A stretch of 64,000 bases of DNA. Origin: Symbiodinium natans (taxonomy: Eukaryota; Sar; Dinophyceae; Suessiales; Symbiodiniaceae). Below the pieces are notes generated by a model, which did not search any database, was not told the origin of the DNA, and saw only the letters and a list, made by a program, of their open reading frames with translations. This document shows positions 1 to 10,950 of the stretch, in pieces. The stretch is from the NCBI GenBank assembly GCA_905221605.1, contig CAJNDS010000003.1, forward strand, positions 410,001 to 474,000, read 5' to 3'. Position 1 is the stretch's first letter; each line of letters starts with the position of its first letter. The position numbers and the translations under genes are program-made.

Positions 1-184
1 CCTCCCTCTCTCCCTCCCTCTCTCTCTCATTGCCCTCCAGCAAAGAGTCTTCGGGGTTTAGGATCTGTGCATATATGAGGGAATTAGTGTGGAGGAGCGC
101 TTTGCGCCTTGGAAGCCCGCAAACCTGAAATGCGGAAAGGCTTGGCTGTGAGTCACTGAGCACCAGGGGCTCCGGACAACAAAG

Positions 185-287
185 ACCCTAAACCCTAAAC
201 CCTAAACCCTAAACCCTAAACCCTGAACCCTGAACCCTGAACCCTGAACCCTGAACCCTGAACCCTGAACCCTAAACCGAACCATTG
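185..287. repeat. Interstitial telomeric array, C-rich strand
   Basis: About 14 heptamers: CCCTAAA units, then a run of the CCCTGAA variant. The array is not at the window edge and unique sequence lies on both sides, so it is interstitial. It is the first of some 50 such blocks that recur roughly every kilobase up to about 51 kb. Confidence 0.95.
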
Positions 288-334
288 TCATACTATCCTG
301 GCTGAGTGTCCCGCTTAGCTTTTGAAGGAACAGG

Positions 335-640
335 TCCCAAAATCACACGTCGCAAGCAGTATCCCCTAGATTTTTTCATATTAGATCACAAAATCACAAA
401 TCGCAAGCAGCGTCCAGCTTTTGATGAAGAGTCCATGTAATGATTTTTTGAATGACCATGCCCCATCATTGCAAATCGCAAGCAGCATCCCCCGTAGCGT
501 TTTCCAGAAGATCGCAAAAATGACGAACCGCAAGCAGTGTCACCCTTAGCTTTCTTTTTGTTGAAAGAACATGTCCCAAGATAACAAACCGCAAGCAGCG
601 TCACCCTCGAATGTGTTTGGGAGCACCGCTGCACCCGCAG
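335..640. repeat. Imperfect tandem repeat containing a GCAAGCAG core
   Basis: A phrase close to 'aaatcacaaatcgcaagcagcgtc' recurs about five times at 55-70 bp spacing with heavy divergence. No coding signal is convincing. The stretch from 640 to 860 holds only degenerate TTTAGGG-like sequence. Confidence 0.6.
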
Positions 641-879
641 GGGTGCAGACGCTTCCGGCTTCACAATGATCAAATTTGAAAGGTCGGTTTAGGTTTTCGG
701 TCTGGGGTTTAGCGTTTAGGGCTTAGAGCTTGGGGCTTGGGGCTTAGGGCTTAGCATTTTTTAACACATTGAAACGCAACTACTCGAGCTTTCGCGTGAT
801 GGAAAGAGATATTTTAGATGCTCGATTCTCAAAATCACAGTGCGCGTGCAAACGGGGACCGCTAAGTGATTTCTGCCAC

Positions 880-1290
880 TTGCCCCGCTTGCCCCACTTG
901 CTGTGCTCCCTTACCGAAAACCACTTTGCCCCACTTGCCCCACTTGCCCCACTTGCCCTGCCTTAACCGCTGAGTGATCTCTGCCACTTGCCCCGCTTGC
1001 CCCGCTTGCCCCACTTGCCCCACTTGCCCCACTTGCCCCACTTGCCCACTCGCCCCCCTCCTACCCCAGCCCACCCTGCAAGTGGGGCGTGGGGCAAGCG
1101 GGGCAAGCGCGGCAAGTGGGGCAAGTGGGGCAAGTGGGGCAAGTGGGGCAAGTGGGGCAAGTGGGGCAAGCGGGGCAAGTGGCAGCCAGGTTTGAGGCAG
1201 ACTTGTGGCGCGGCGAGGCCAAGGGGTGGGGGGAGGGGGGGGGGGCGCTTGCCCCACTTGCCTCACGTGCCCCACTTGCCCTACTGGCCC
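880..1290. repeat. 9-bp minisatellite CCCCACTTG in both orientations
   Basis: Runs of ccccacttg (about 885-1060) are followed by runs of the reverse complement caagtgggg (about 1080-1185) and a short return of the first orientation. The period is three codons, so every frame stays open and encodes APL, CPT or LPH style repeats. The apparent ORFs here are therefore not genes. The opposed runs could fold into a long hairpin. Confidence 0.9.
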
Positions 1291-1640
1291 CAGATCATTT
1301 TAGGGTGTGTCCGAGTCCAATAGCACTTGAGGTTTTACATGGCAAGGGTATGCCCTCAACGAGTCCCAGCCACAAGTCTGCCTCAATTGCAGCGAGATTT
1401 GAGGCAGACTTGTGGCTGGTTGGTTACTTTAGGGTCTGTCCGAGTCCAATAGCACTCGAGGTTCTACTTGGCTAGGGTCTGCCCCCAACCAGCCCCAGCC
1501 ACAGGTCTGCCTTGAACGCAGCCCGATTTGAGGCAGACGTGTGGCTAGGTTGGTCATTTTAGGGTCATTTTAGGGTCCAACAGCACTCAAGGTTCTACTT
1601 CAAACGCAGCCTGATTTGAGGCAGACTTGTGGCGCGGCGA
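1290..1640. repeat. Tandem repeat of about 120 bp, three degenerate copies
   Basis: A unit containing 'gtccgagtccaatagcact' and 'gatttgaggcagacttgtgg' recurs at about 1309, 1437 and 1570. It links the two 9-bp minisatellite blocks, so the whole of 0.88-1.95 kb looks like one higher-order repeat. Confidence 0.7.
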
Positions 1641-1654
1641 GGCGAGGGGGGGGG

Positions 1655-1950
1655 GGGGCGCTTGCCTCACTTGCCTCACTTGCCCCACTTGCCCCACTTG
1701 CCCCACTTGCCCCACTTGCCTCAGGAGTAATCCCTGCTGCCTGGGTAACTGGGGCAAGTGGGGCAAGTGGGGCAAGTGGGGCAAGTGGGGCAAGTGGGGC
1801 AAGTGGGGCAAGTGGGGCAAGTGGGGCAACATCAATTAGCTTTTCCGGGCCACCAAGTGGGGCAAGTGGGGCAAGTGGGGCAACATCAATTAGCTCTTCT
1901 GGAAAGGCAAGTGGGGCAAGTGGGGCAAGTGGGGCAACATCAATTAGCGG
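1655..1950. repeat. Second inverted block of the 9-bp minisatellite
   Basis: ccccacttg runs (1675-1720) are followed by caagtgggg runs (1750-1830). Two further short runs follow, each introduced by the phrase gcaacatcaattagc, present three times. Frames are open only because the period is 9 bp. Confidence 0.85.
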
Positions 1951-1959
1951 ACCCCCTGG

Positions 1960-2830
1960 GCGCTCGCAATGCAAAATCATGTCCCTTTTCGGGTCCCCTA
2001 AATATAAGAGGCCGTCTTATTTTTTAACCCCAAAAGGAACCGTAATTTTCGGAAGTGGCCATATACGCCAACTGATGTGAGAGGGACATGTCCAACTGAG
2101 TAGGGCTTCGGGTTTAGCCTCCTCGAAGCTTTAACATGACACGGAGTCTGAGAGACGCGCGCGGCGAGACACTGTGAAGCGTGCGCGGTAGACCTATGGA
2201 ACTGTTTCATGCTCGGGGACATGTTCACATTCACAAAGCTACCCAAACTGAGATCAGGGCGCGTTGGGTGTTTGGCTTGCCACTTGCGTCAACCTGCAAC
2301 GGCGAGCCAAGCGAAGACAAGCTTTCTCGAGAGCACCTCCCTTGCGGATCCAAGCCCTGAGCCCCTGAGGAGCCAACCAAGCCGCGAACTCCCGTGTTGG
2401 CGTCTTCAACCTTTCCGAGGACAGCTCGTGCTCGCAGCAGGAGGCACAAAAAACACAAACGCGCCTTGCGTTTCGCAAGGCCTGGTCTTCAAGCAGAAAA
2501 CACCATCCAGGAATCCAGCCAAACTACTTACGCTTGGAAACCAAGAACAGGAACGATCCGCCTTGACGTCTATTGCGTTTCATGAAGCCGGCCTCGGAAC
2601 TAACACACGCCACTCATGTTCAAACACCAACACTAAGACCAGAACATCCACGCGTGTCCGGGCAGGTCGTGCCGTCGACTGAGAACGCTTGCAGCTCAGA
2701 ACGGTCAAACACGCGAAGGGACGCTCACGTTCTGAGGAGCCAAGGCAAACAAATAATCGGCCTTCCCGAACCATTCCTTGGCAATGATACCACTGCCATC
2801 ACCCCGACGCAACAAGCTGTGTACGTGACA
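1960..2830. other. Unassigned sequence, no supported gene
   Basis: Mixed-composition sequence without telomeric units. Open frames up to 157 codons exist on the plus strand, but none has a recognisable domain or consistent coding character. I see no RNA gene. Confidence 0.4.
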
Positions 2831-2833
2831 AGG

Positions 2834-3902
2834 CCTCACACTAAGCCACTCAACACCTAGACCCATCCTGGAAGGTCAGAAAGTGGGCGTGCCGCCGTTA
2901 CCTCAAAAGAGACACGAAGCAGACAACGCATGGGACACAACAGCAATTTGAGCACAGCACGCCGCAAGGGTGAGATGGTGGCACTCGCTGAGCCTGATGT
3001 ACCTGACGAGATGAAGATCAAAAAGACACAGCTGCGTCACGAGTCCTCACACTAAGCCACTCAACACCGAAACCCATGCTGGAAGGTCAGAAGGTGGGCG
3101 TGCCGCCGTTACCTCAAAAGAAACACGAAGCAGACGACACATGGGACACAACAGCAATTTGAGCACAGCACGCCGCAAGGGTGAGATGGTCGCACTCGCT
3201 GAGCCTGATGTACCTGACGAGATGAAGATCAAAAAGACACAGTGTGCGTCACGAGTCTGCGTCACGAGTCCTCACACTAAGCCACTCAACACCAAGACCC
3301 ATGCTGGAAGGTCAGAAGGTGGGCGTGCCGCCGTTACCTCAAAAGAGACACGAAGCAGACGACACATGGGACACAACAGCAATTTGAGCACAGCACGCCG
3401 CAAGGGTGAGATGGTGGCACTCGCTGAGCCTGATGTACCTGACGAGATGAAGATCAAAAAGACACAGCTGCGTCACGAGTCCTCACACTAAGCCACTCAA
3501 CACCGAAACCCATGCTGGAAGGTCAGAAGGTGGGCGTGCCGCCGTTACCTCAAAAGAGACACGAAGCAGACGACAAATGGGACACAACAGCAATTTGAGC
3601 ACAGCACGCCGCAAGGGTGAGATGGTGGCACTCGCTTAGCCTGATGTACCTGACGAGATGAAGATCAAAAAGACACAGCTGCGTCACGAGTCCTCACACT
3701 AAGCCACTCAACACCGAAACCCATGCTGGAAGGTCAGAAGGTGGGCGTGCCGCCGTTACCTCAAAAGAGACACGAAGCAGACGACAAATGGGACACAACA
3801 GCAATTTGAGCACAGCACGCCGCAAGGGTGAGATGGTGGCACTCGCTTAGCCTGATGTACCTGACGAGATGAAGATCAAAAAGACACAGCTGCGTCACGA
3901 GT
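2834..3902. repeat. Tandem repeat, 211-bp unit, five copies
   Basis: Copies start at about 2834, 3045, 3270, 3481 and 3692, each opening with cctcacactaagccactcaa. Four copies are 211 bp; the second is about 225 bp because a short gtcacgagtct phrase is duplicated at its end. Copies 2-5 are nearly identical. Since 211 is not a multiple of three, the frames in it are unlikely to be coding. Confidence 0.92.
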
Positions 3903-4455
3903 CACACAAGTATCTAAGAACCAGGCCTTCCTGCTCTTCACCAGTCGACCATCCTGGCACCATCACACGCGAAAGATGGGCTGCTTTGACCGCAGTGGCT
4001 GAGAGTCACGCTTTCATTCGCGGCACCTGAAACAAAAAGCTGGGGGGGGGGCATACCAAAATGACATATTCAAAAACACGCAAGCGCGAACAGTGGCAGT
4101 AAGTGTCAAGCAGCTCTCGTAGGTCGCGTAGCGGACGCCGTCCTTGCACACAAGCGCATCACCTGGCTTCGCGGAGATTCAAAGGAGCCGGTTTAGGGCT
4201 TTGTGTTTAGGGCTCACTGCTACTCCTTTTGTCGTGAAGGCCCCCTCTTGCCTGGGATCCTGAGATGAACCTGATTTTATCTTACGGTAGCTACATCCCT
4301 TCATATTCGGGCCGTTAAAAAGGGGGCCCCTTATATACCCTGCAGAACCCAAGCCTGGGCCAGTGCCAATGGCTTTTGCGCTTAACCCAAGGGTGCCTTC
4401 AGCCTGGCGTCTATATTGTTGCGGTGCTTTCGCCAGCAGGGGCGCTCGCCCAGAA
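3903..4455. other. Spacer downstream of the channel exons
   Basis: Non-repetitive sequence between the 211-bp repeat and a telomeric array. The pore and S6 exons expected for the channel encoded upstream on the minus strand were looked for here and not found. A minus-strand fragment near 4,100-4,190 reads like coding sequence but was not identified. Confidence 0.35.
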
Positions 4456-4832
4456 GTTTAGGGTTTAGGGTTTAGGGTTTCGGGTTTAGGGCTTAGGGCT
4501 TAGGGCTTAGGGCTTAGGGTTTAGGGTTTAGGGTTTAGGGTTTAGGGTTTAGGGTTTAGGGTTTAGGGTTTAGGGTTTAGGGTTTAGGGTTTAGGGTTTA
4601 GGGTTTAGGGTAGGATGCTGAAGTGTTCAGTTGCACCATTTGAGTCGCGGAGGGATTTGAGCCGCCAATCGAAAAATTCTGAGGTTAAGCAACCTTTTTG
4701 GGGTACTTCGAATCCCCTAAACCCTAAACCTTAAAACCCAACCCTAGCCCTAAACCCTAAACCCTAAACCCTAAACCCTAGACCCTAAACCCTAAACCCT
4801 AAACCCTAAACCCTAAACCCTAAACCCTAAAC
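4456..4832. repeat. Inverted pair of telomeric arrays
   Basis: TTTAGGG units fill 4456-4612 and CCCTAAA units fill about 4718-4832, separated by about 105 bp of unique DNA. On the minus strand this is TTTAGGG, loop, CCCTAAA, starting directly at the splice donor of the channel S5 exon. The arrays are therefore intronic. Confidence 0.9.
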
Positions 4833-7800
4833 CCTGCTCCTGGAGCCCACTGGCCACCACCCAGTTGTCGGCATTCAGCCAGCTCACGCCGAACCAGGCG
4901 CAGGCCATCCAGTGGTTCAGAACAAGGAGCTGTCCTCCAGGGCATAGGCCTAAACCCTAAACCCTAAACCCTAAACCCTAAACCGTAAGCCCTAAACCCT
5001 AAACCCTAAACCCTAAACCCTAAACCCTAAACCCTTCATCTTCAACTTTCAGCAGGCTTGTCTAAGTGGCTCAAATACACTTCTTTTGCCAGCCTACAGG
5101 ATCGCGAGAACCCGAAACCAAAACGTTCAGTGGTTTAGGGTTTGGGGTTTAGGGTTTAGGGTTTAGGGTTTAGGGTTTAGGGCTCAGGCTTAAACTCAAA
5201 CCTTTTCAGACCCTCAAGTGCAGAAGCTGTCCCAAGCTGACGTAGAAGCTGAGATAGAGGCTCGCAGCCTGAGAATGGAGGAGGTCCTGCGTAAGGCGTC
5301 GGGTCAGGGCTTGGGGCTTAGGGCTGAGGGTTCCCAGGATTCGGGGTTTAGGGTTGAGGCTTAGTTTATGGTTTAGGGTTGAGGGTTTAGGGTTGAGGGT
5401 TGAGGGTTGAGGGTTGAGGGTTTAGGGCTGAGGGTTTCGGGTTGAGGGATTGGCTTTAGGGCCCCACCTTGATGGACTTGTGAGGCCCGGACGAAAGAGA
5501 GTGTTGGGGCCTGGGTTCCGGGATGTAAATTCACGGAACCTTTGAAGGCTTGAAGAGTTGCCCCCCTGAGAGCATCTTAAAAATGGGGCCAGAGGGGGGG
5601 TGGGCCGACAAGGAGGGGGAAGAGAGCTCCACTGTCGCGGACGTACATGTATTGATACGGCAATGTTTAGGGTATTTGGGTTTAGGGTTTAGGGTTTAGG
5701 GTTTAGGGTTTAGGGTTTAGGGTTTAGGGTTTAGGGTTTAGGGTTTAGGGTTTAGGGTTTAGGGTTTAGGGTTTAGGGTTTAGGGAGGGGAGCGGGGGGA
5801 GGCTGTAAGCTACCGATTTGTCGGGCCCCATTGACTGCTAGAGCTTCGACGAGCTCGCTTTCGTGCCCTAACCCTAGCCCGAAAAGCTCCAACCCTCAAC
5901 CCTGAACCCTAAACCCTTAACCCCGACCCCTGAACCCTTAGCCCTTAACCCTGAACCCTAAACCCTAACCTCGCCTGCACGGCCACGAAGCCACGCCGCA
6001 GCTTGATGGCTCGCACAATGCGCACCAGGCGCAAGAGCCGGAGCATGCGGATGGTCTTGGACCACTCTGCCTGGGCTCTTCGGCCGGTAGTTTTAGGTTT
6101 TAGGGTTTCGGGTTTGGGGTTTAGGGTTTAGGGTTTGGGGTTTAGGGTTTAGGGTTTAGGGTTTAGGGTTTAGGGTTTAGGGTTCAGGGTTTAGGGTTTA
6201 GGGCTTGGGGGTTCAGAGTTTTCGGGGCGGGGATTTAAGCCTGTTAAGCTAGGCTTGGGGTTGGGGATTCAGTGTTTAGGGTTGGGCTTTGCCACTGCGG
6301 CGGCTTTGTGTTGATGACCGGGGACTTGTAAGTGGGAGCGACCCGAGTCCTACTTAGCCCGACTTGCCACCTAAAACATAAAACCTAAGCCCTAAGAGTC
6401 CTAAACCCTAAACCCTAACCCCTAAACCCTAAACCCTAAACCCGACTTGACAACGACGTGCCCCGATCCTCCAAGAAGTACAAGCCGCTGGGTTTCTGTT
6501 CAGGGCCACGCGGTCCATAATGGTCACGGACCTTTCTTTCGCAAAGACCCCTTGGTTCTTAGTAGGGAACGGGGGAATGAGGTACCCGGTATAGTCCCTT
6601 AAAGAGGGGGATAAAGGGTACAGTACCTCATTCCCTCCTTCCGTATGAAGAACCAGCCCGAAGAAAGGCGAGGTGGAGTCTTTTAAGGTGCTTGAGATTG
6701 CTGCAGCGTTTAAGGGTTCGGGGGTTTTAAGGGTTCAGGGTTTAGGGCTTTGGATGTAGGGTTTAGGGTTTAGGTCTACAGCTATGGACCACTAGAACCT
6801 GAACCCCGAACCCAACATGCGCCCTAAACCCTAAACCCTGAACCCTTGAACCCCAAACCCTGCCCCGACATGACCAAGGCAGGTGGCCAGTCCATGAGGA
6901 TAAGCCCTAGGTCAAAGAGCATCCAGGTCTGGGCATATTGCCTGGCCACCACCATCATATGGGTTTAGGGTTCAGGGTTTAGGGTTTAGGGTTCAGGGTT
7001 TAGGATTTAGGGTTGCTTAGGATATAGGACTCTTCGGGTTTAGGATTTTGGTTGAAGCACATGGCCTGGCCACCTTCACGCAGTCCATGACCAGGGCGCC
7101 CTCCCAAAGCGGCGGTGGTGATTCCAAAACCCCCAATCCCCTCCCCTCCCCCCCCCCCCCCCCCAACCTCCCAACTCCAAACCCCAGAGCCCCCCCCCCC
7201 CCCCCCCCCCCCCCCAAACCCCCTCAATCCTAAACCCTAAGCACGGTCAACCCTAAACCCTAAACCCTAAGCCCCCTCAAGCCTAAACTTAAACCCGAGA
7301 CCCCAAGCCCCCTCAAGCCCAAGCCCCCTCAACTCGAAACCCTAAACCCTAAACCCCAAACCCTAAACCCCAAACCCCAAACCCTAAACCCCAAACCCTA
7401 AACCCTAAACCCCAAACCCTAAACCCCAAACCCTAAACCCCAAACCCTAAACCCTAAACTCCTCACCCCCCGCAGTCTTGGCGGGCCTTGTGGTAGAAGC
7501 CGGTGAGGAATGCCAAGACGAAGTCCAGGTTCCAGAACGCCTTCCCAGACAAAGCAAAATAATGTGGAGTTTAGGGTTTAGGGTTTAGGGTTTGGGGTTT
7601 AGGGTTTAGGGTTTAGGGTTTAGGGTTTAGGGTTTAGGGTTTAGGGTTTAGGGTTTAGGGTTTAGGGTTTAGGGTTTAGGGTTTAGGGTTTAGGGTTTAG
7701 GGTTTCGGGTTTGGGGTCTACATGTCGAGTTGAAGCTTTAGGGCTTAGGGCTTAAGGCTTAAAAGAAACATGCCGGATTGAAGTTTTGGGGCTTAGAGCT

Positions 7801-9790
7801 GAAGGCGTGCCGAATTGAAGTTTTAGGGCTTGGAGCTTAAGGCTTAAAAGAAACATGCCGAATTGAAGTTTTAGGGCTTAGGGCTTAAGGCTTAACAGAA
7901 CCATGCCGAATGGAAGTTTTAGGTCTTGAGCTTGAAGCTTGAGAGAAACATGCCGAATTGAACTTTTAGGCTTAGGGCTTAAGGCTTAAAAGAAACATGC
8001 CGAATTGAAGTTTTAGGGGTTAGGGCTTAAGGATTAAGAGAAACATGCCGAATTGAAGTTTTAGGGCTTAGGCTTAAGGTTTAGGGTTCAGGGCTTCGGG
8101 TTTAGGGTTTAGGGTTTGGGGGGTAGAGTTTAGGGCTTAGGGCTTACGGCTTTGGGTTTAGGGTGTAGGGTTCAGGGGAAAAGGGTTTAGGGTTTAGGGC
8201 TTAGGGTGCTGTATTCTGGCACTCTAGGGCGTCTCAGAGCTCTTCAAGAACCTTGTTGGTTGGTGATTGATACAGGGGCCTTCATCCTTACGTGAACCCT
8301 GAGCCCTAAACCCCACATCCTAAACCCCTAAACCCTCAAGCCTCAACCCTAAATCCTCAACCCTCAACCCTAAACCCTGAACCCTAAACACTAAGTCCTG
8401 AACCGTAAACCCTCACTCCTGAACTGCCGCCCGCCTGGATGCCCGCGTCCAGCGCCTGCGGGCCCAACACCCCTACGACTCGGGGTTTAGGGTTTAGGGT
8501 TTTATGCTTAGATTCAGGATGTAGGGATTTCGGTTTGAGGGGTTTAGGATTTATGGGTTTAGGGATTTCGGGTTTAGGGTTTTAGGGTTTAGGGGTTTAG
8601 GGGTGTAGGGGTTTAGGGGTGTAGGTTTAGGGTCTGAAGGGTCTGGGGAAACGCAGGGGGCATAAGGAAGCTCTAGTGCCCGATAAACGAGTAAGCAAAC
8701 GCGTAAATTCAGGGGTTTCGGGTGTTTGGGTTTCCGGTTTCGGGCTTAGGGTTTAGGGCTTATAAGGCTTTAGGGGGGGCTTCTGTGTGTCGTGTGGCAG
8801 AAAGATACGACTGAACGGTCGATCATCTTTATGAGTTTCTGACACTGACGAATGGCAACGACTTGCTAGAATCCCCTCCGCCCCACACCATGGAAGCCCC
8901 ATATGCTAGAAGCCCTAAGCCCTAAACCCTGAACCCTGCACCCTAAACCCTAAACCTTCGAGATGCCTGGGAAAGCCCAGTCTCCGGGAGGTCGAAGACC
9001 GCGAGGGGGATGACGAGGAGGTCGTAGAGCACGAAGAGGGCCACCTGGGTTTAGGGTTTAGGGGTTTAGGGGTTTAGGGTTAGGGTTGGGGGTTTAGGGT
9101 TTAGGGGCTTGGGGTTTTGGGGGTTAGGCTTAGGGGTTTAGGGGTTTGGGGGTTTGGGGGTTTAGGGCTTAGTCCCAGACACCCCCCGCAGGCCATTGCA
9201 GCCCCTAAAGCCCTCTAAAAACACTTCAAAAACCCGTTTAGAAACCTTATAAAAACATTTCAAGACCCTCTGAAAACCCTCTAAGCCCTCTAACAACCCT
9301 TGAAACCCTCCTTTCAAAACACCCTTCAAAGACCCTGCAAAAGACCCTTTAAAAACTTTAAAAACCTTCGAAATACCCTCTAAGAACCTTCTAAAAACCC
9401 TTGAAAACAATCGAAAAACACTTTCACAACCCTTTAAAACCACTAAATCCCCGCTCAACCCTTTGCAGCCCGTCTAAACACCCTTCAACCCTCAAAAAAC
9501 ACTCTCAACACCCTTTACAAATTTCTTGAAAACACTCCAAAGTCCTCTAAAAACTTTTCAAAAAACTCGAAAACTCCATCGAAGTCACTCTAGAAACCCG
9601 AAAAAAAACCTTCAAAACTCTCTGTACCTTCAAAACCCTCTGCAAAAAAGGCTTTAAAAAAACACTCTCCAAGAACTCTAACACCTTTTAAAAACAACCC
9701 TCTAAAACCTTCTAAGAACACCTTAAAGACACTCTAAACACCTTTTATAGGTACACTAAAAACCTTTCAGAACCTTTTAAAAACCTTTTG

Positions 9791-9878
<88 letters not shown>

Positions 9879-10412
9879 CTAAAGAGACTTCAAAACCTTT
9901 CACAACCCTTTCAAAAACACTCTCAAAACCCTCCGGAAACACACCAAGAACCACTCTAAGAACCCTCCTAAACCCTCCAAAAGCCCCTTTGCTTCGACCC
10001 CTACACAAAACCCGAAACCCGAAACCCTAAACCCTAATCTTCTGCGAATTTTCGAAGAGAAGCCCCTCATCTCTCAGCCTTAGGGCTTAGGTCTTAGGGC
10101 TTCGGGCTTAGGGCTTCGGGCTTAGGGCTTCGGGCTTCGGGCTTAGGGCTTTAGGGCTTGAGGGCTTAGGGTTTAGGCTTTAGGGTTTAGGGTTTAGGGT
10201 TTAGGGTTTAGGGTTTAGGGTTTAGGGTTTAGGGTTTAGGGTTTAGGGTTTAGGGTTTAGGGTTTAGGGTTTAGGGTTTAGGGTTTAGGGTTTAGGGTTT
10301 AGGGCTAGGCCGGAATTTCAGCCCGGCCACCAAGAGGTTCCAGGAGGTCCGCAGCCTCCCAGTCGGATGGAGCATGAGCCAGCTGCGAACAGGCTTCTCG
10401 TCCTTGGAAGCC
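4833..10412 (-). CDS. Voltage-gated cation channel, EAG/CNG type, pre-S1 to S5 exons (partial gene)
   Basis: Eight short exons can be joined on the minus strand with matching phases. Pre-S1, 10331-10402 (or from 10412): HPTGRLRTSWNLL. S1, 8967-9044: ALFVLYDLLVIPLAVFDLPE. S2, 7487-7540: FWNLDFVLAFLTGFYHK. S2-S3 linker, 7066-7100. S3, 6875-6941: TWMLFDLGLILMDW. S4, 5975-6070: MLRLLRLVRIVRAIKLRRGF, with the Arg-x-x-Arg voltage-sensor spacing. S4-S5 linker, 5232-5286. S5, 4833-4934: LNHWMACAWFGVSWL. The Trp-Asn of pre-S1, the TGFYHKG turn after S2 and the NHWxAC of S5 are typical of six-helix channels of the EAG/HCN/CNG group, which act in membranes. Introns use GT, GC and GA donors and are filled with telomeric repeats. 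The pore, S6 and any cyclic-nucleotide domain were not found, so the gene is incomplete here or broken. Identity is strong; exact borders are inferred. Confidence 0.75.
5664..5785. repeat. Telomeric array TTTAGGG in channel intron
   Basis: About 16 perfect heptamers between the S4 and S4-S5 exons. It pairs as an inverted repeat with the C-rich block at about 5890-5970, which starts beside the S4 splice donor. Confidence 0.9.
6088..6210. repeat. Telomeric array TTTAGGG upstream of the S4 acceptor
   Basis: About 16 heptamers with TTTGGGG, TTTCGGG and TTCAGGG variants, ending about 20 bp from the S4 acceptor. On the transcript strand it reads CCCTAAA. Smaller blocks of both orientations lie at 6390-6445, 6715-6775 and 6820-6860 in the same intron. 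Confidence 0.85.
6553..6651. mobile_element. MITE/introner-like palindromic element
   Basis: Terminal inverted repeats: ggttcttagtagggaacggg at the left matches the reverse complement of the right end (ccttccgtatgaagaacc) imperfectly. The inner arms gggaatgaggtac and gtacctcattccc match exactly. It lies in the S3-S4 intron and shares its core with the element at 12161-12242. Confidence 0.7.
7122..7715. repeat. Poly-C tracts and telomeric arrays in the S1-S3 introns
   Basis: Imperfect poly-C (7148-7215) is followed by CCCTAAA/CCCCAAA arrays (7230-7459), the S2 exon, and then about 20 TTTAGGG units (7569-7715). The arrays abut the S2 exon borders. Confidence 0.85.
7722..8075. repeat. 48-bp minisatellite, about seven copies
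   Basis: The unit contains acatgccgaattgaag and ttttagggcttagggctt. Copies differ by small substitutions and one deletion. It lies in the S1-S2 intron directly after a telomeric array and includes telomere-like GGGCTTA, suggesting origin from degenerate telomeric sequence. Confidence 0.8.
9170..10030. repeat. A/C-rich degenerate telomere-like region with an 84-bp poly-A
   Basis: The sequence is a mosaic of accctctaaaaac and accctttaaaaac motifs, resembling decayed CCCTAAA repeats. An uninterrupted A-run spans about 9791-9874. The open frames (poly-Lys or poly-Phe) are artefacts. No 5' partner such as a retroposed gene was found for the poly-A. Confidence 0.7.
10158..10303. repeat. Telomeric array TTTAGGG
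   Basis: About 20 near-perfect heptamers next to the pre-S1 exon. Further short blocks of both orientations flank it at 10415-10475, 10590-10690, 10970-11045 and 11205-11245. Confidence 0.9.
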
Positions 10413-10719
10413 CTAAACCATAAAGCCTAAACCCTAAACCCTAAACCCTAAAGCCGAAACCCTAAACCCTAAACCAACCCTAGGTCTTTGGGGTTAGGAG
10501 TTTCGGACCTCTTGGGACCTTGGAAGAGTTTCGATTCTTGCTTGGGGCACCAAAAGGCCCAGAAACCGTTAGGGTGGGTCTGAGTCGGATTCAGGGTTTA
10601 GGGTTTAGGGTTTAGGGTTTAAGGTTTAGGGTTTAGGGTTTAAGGTTTAGGGTTTAGGGTTTAAAGGTTAGGGTTTAGGGTTTAGGGTATCCCCAATCCC
10701 AGCCCGCTAAACTCGCAAC

Positions 10720-10950
10720 CCCACAGGAGTGTCGAGTTCCGGCTTGGGGTTTGGGGCACAGCCTCAATTTGCCAGAATCAGAATTTGGCCCAGCATCGCT
10801 CTCCGAACTTATGGACTGTCCCCGCGCGGGCACCGAAACATTCTGCACGGTTGGAATGGGCGAGACATACTGCGACCGCATCGTGGTGAGGACCTGGCTG
10901 ACCCTCAACTGCAGCCCCCCAAGACTGGGTGCAAGCCGCTGGCGAAGCTG
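10720..10950 (-). CDS. Probable N-terminal cytosolic exon of the channel
   Basis: The minus strand is open and protein-like here: an amphipathic stretch beginning QLRQRLAPSLGGLQLRVSQV, then a Ser/Pro-rich linker. It lies directly upstream of the pre-S1 exon. It can be spliced in frame through a GC donor near 10,740 to the acceptor at 10,413, which would place it in the cytosolic N-terminus. No domain is recognised. Assignment to the channel rests on position, strand and phase only. Confidence 0.4.

Noticed and set aside
185-287. Left-hand telomeric array as a true chromosome end
   Set aside because: Unique sequence lies on its outer side, and similar blocks in both orientations occur throughout the first 51 kb.
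2834-3902. Tandem 211-bp repeat as a CRISPR array or tandem gene array
   Set aside because: Units are far too long for CRISPR and have no unique spacers; the unit length is not a multiple of three.
5205-5315. Plus-strand exon (VEAEIEARSLRMEEVLRKAS) opposite the S4-S5 linker
   Set aside because: It looks coding by eye, but the minus-strand reading fits the channel in phase and sequence (SLYLSFYVSLGQLLVLNHW after splicing).
9791-9874. Poly-A tail of a retroposed gene
   Set aside because: No processed coding sequence or target duplication was found beside it; the surroundings are degenerate A/C-rich repeat.
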